Source: Candidatus Gastranaerophilales bacterium | GTDB taxonomy: Bacteria > Cyanobacteriota > Vampirovibrionia > Gastranaerophilales > Gastranaerophilaceae | DNA length: 43,616 bases | Assembly (NCBI GenBank): GCA_944323675.1 | Contig: CALUTK010000011.1 | Location: forward strand, 1-43,616 | Direction: 5' to 3' | Part shown: piece by piece, positions 43,277 to 43,616 of the stretch | How the letters are laid out: each line of letters begins with the position of its first letter | Numbering within the stretch: position 1 is the first letter of the stretch | Notes under the pieces: model-generated | Told to the model about the DNA's origin: nothing | The model's input: the letters and a program-made list of their open reading frames with translations, nothing else | The model's database searches: none | Made by a program: the position numbers and the translations under genes

Positions 43277-43288
43277 TATAAGAGAAAA

Positions 43289-43334
43289 CCCTCCGGCGCT
43301 AACGCGCCACCTCCCTTGGTAAGGGAGGCGTTTT
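43289..43334. repeat. CCTCCGG hairpin repeat, possible terminator
   Basis: CCTCCGG, GGCGC-TAAC-GCGCC, then CCTCCCTT-GGT-AAGGGAGG followed by CG and six T. The last hairpin would work as an intrinsic terminator on the plus strand, possibly for the ribbon-helix-helix gene. Confidence 0.55.
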
Positions 43335-43420
43335 TTGTCCCCCTTTCAACTATTCACTCGTTCAACCTTTCCACTAAACTACCCCATCACTCCTCACTCT
43401 TCGCATTTCACTATAAAAAA

Positions 43421-43454
43421 GGCTGGATTGCTTCGCTGACGCTCGCAATGACAT
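43421..43454. repeat. GCTTCGCTGACGCTCGCAATGAC-type dispersed repeat
   Basis: GGCTGGATTGCTTCGCTGAC and CGCTCGCAATGACATC: same overall plan (GGATT...hairpin...AATGAC) as the 24186 and 43054 repeats, with a different hairpin core. A sequence of this kind is common between genes in many bacterial genomes. Confidence 0.55.
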
Positions 43455-43616
43455 CCCAGTTTTACAAGGGAAAACCCCTCTCCCTCTGGGAGAGGGTGTC
43501 CGCAGGACAGGAGAGGGTTAACATCGCGAAGAAAGATTAGTTTATTTGCTCTCTCCCCTTGCAAGACATTGGTTTGTTGTTAGGCAGGTTTGCACAACCG
43601 ACAGAAACCAAAAGGC

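Larger units (their letters stand above)
43102..43616. other. repeat pile-up at right end
   Basis: No gene supported. At least six repeat modules follow one another: GTGA-rich (43097-43129), CTCTCCCC hairpins (43143-43220), the 41-bp dispersed repeat, a CCTCCGG hairpin, GTGA-rich in the other orientation (43340-43412), a GCTTCGCTGACGCTCGC module and further CCCTCTCC sequence to 43560. Confidence 0.7.

Noticed and set aside
43262-43540. 92-residue plus-strand frame at the right end
   Set aside because: It spans three different repeat families and has no coherent protein character.
43102-43616. CRISPR array in the repeat-rich right end
   Set aside because: Repeats are of several kinds, unevenly spaced and palindromic, without unique spacers of constant length; no cas gene.
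1-43616. tRNA, rRNA or transposase genes
   Set aside because: None could be recognised by reading intergenic regions and protein sequences; a tRNA scan would be needed to exclude a missed tRNA.

Overview
The window looks like a chromosomal stretch of an AT-rich, Gram-negative, probably gut-associated bacterium. Evidence for a double membrane includes an RND/TolC efflux operon, a TolQ/TolR/TonB module, a large autotransporter-like repeat protein and many signal peptides. Several lineage-restricted proteins (for example the 553-residue protein at 35315-36976, with its N-terminal LAFTGG motif) recall Candidatus Gastranaerophilales (Vampirovibrionia, formerly Melainabacteria). That placement is an inference from protein style, not from a marker-gene search.

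Layout. 1-2942: the 5' part of a secreted repeat adhesin that runs off the left edge. 3628-9614: an adaptor/RND pump/TolC operon behind a palindromic operator. 9812-12165: a Zn/Cd/Co-type P-type ATPase and a divergent SmtB-like ArsR repressor, each promoter carrying a TGAACA-N2-TGTTCA box. 12167-14127: DUF4186 protein and SulP anion transporter. 14265-16900: small membrane, secreted and LysM proteins of unknown role. 17394-21481: a 57-residue ORF with a terminator, then a minus-strand cluster of vWA protein, FHA-like membrane protein, secreted TonB-C-like protein, 45-residue membrane peptide and a zinc-ribbon/TonB-C fusion. 21586-22194: plsY. 22344-23915: three lineage-type unknowns. 24366-28385: rpmB, then the grpE-dnaJ-beta-propeller-methyltransferase operon. 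28559-31178: uvrC without its usual C-terminal HhH domain, and an EamA transporter. 31183-35025: ftsH followed by two genes matching the corrinoid iron-sulfur protein subunits of CODH/ACS. 35315-36976: lineage protein with a NUMOD3-like segment. 36978-39857: TonB-like protein, TolQ/ExbB and two tandem TolR/ExbD proteins. 39939-41361: two secreted proteins with related barrel-like sequence. 41458-42459: trpS. 42456-43101: two small DNA-binding proteins. 43102-43616: a pile-up of dispersed repeats.

Cross-cutting observations. Five genes (arsR, the secreted protein at 16457, the zinc-ribbon/TonB gene, uvrC and the secreted protein at 41361) have a recognisable -10 box ending only 6-7 nt before the start codon and no Shine-Dalgarno, so they are probably leaderless; four of the five also have a -35 box 16 bp upstream. 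Dispersed repeats recur in inverted copies, including exact 41-bp and 30-bp pairs about 26 kb and 19 kb apart, and one copy forms the 3' coding end of a ribbon-helix-helix gene. No tRNA, rRNA, CRISPR array or transposase gene was recognised. The most unusual genes are the CFeSP pair without its CODH/ACS partners, the vWA/FHA/TonB-C cluster, the short UvrC and the leaderless promoter set.
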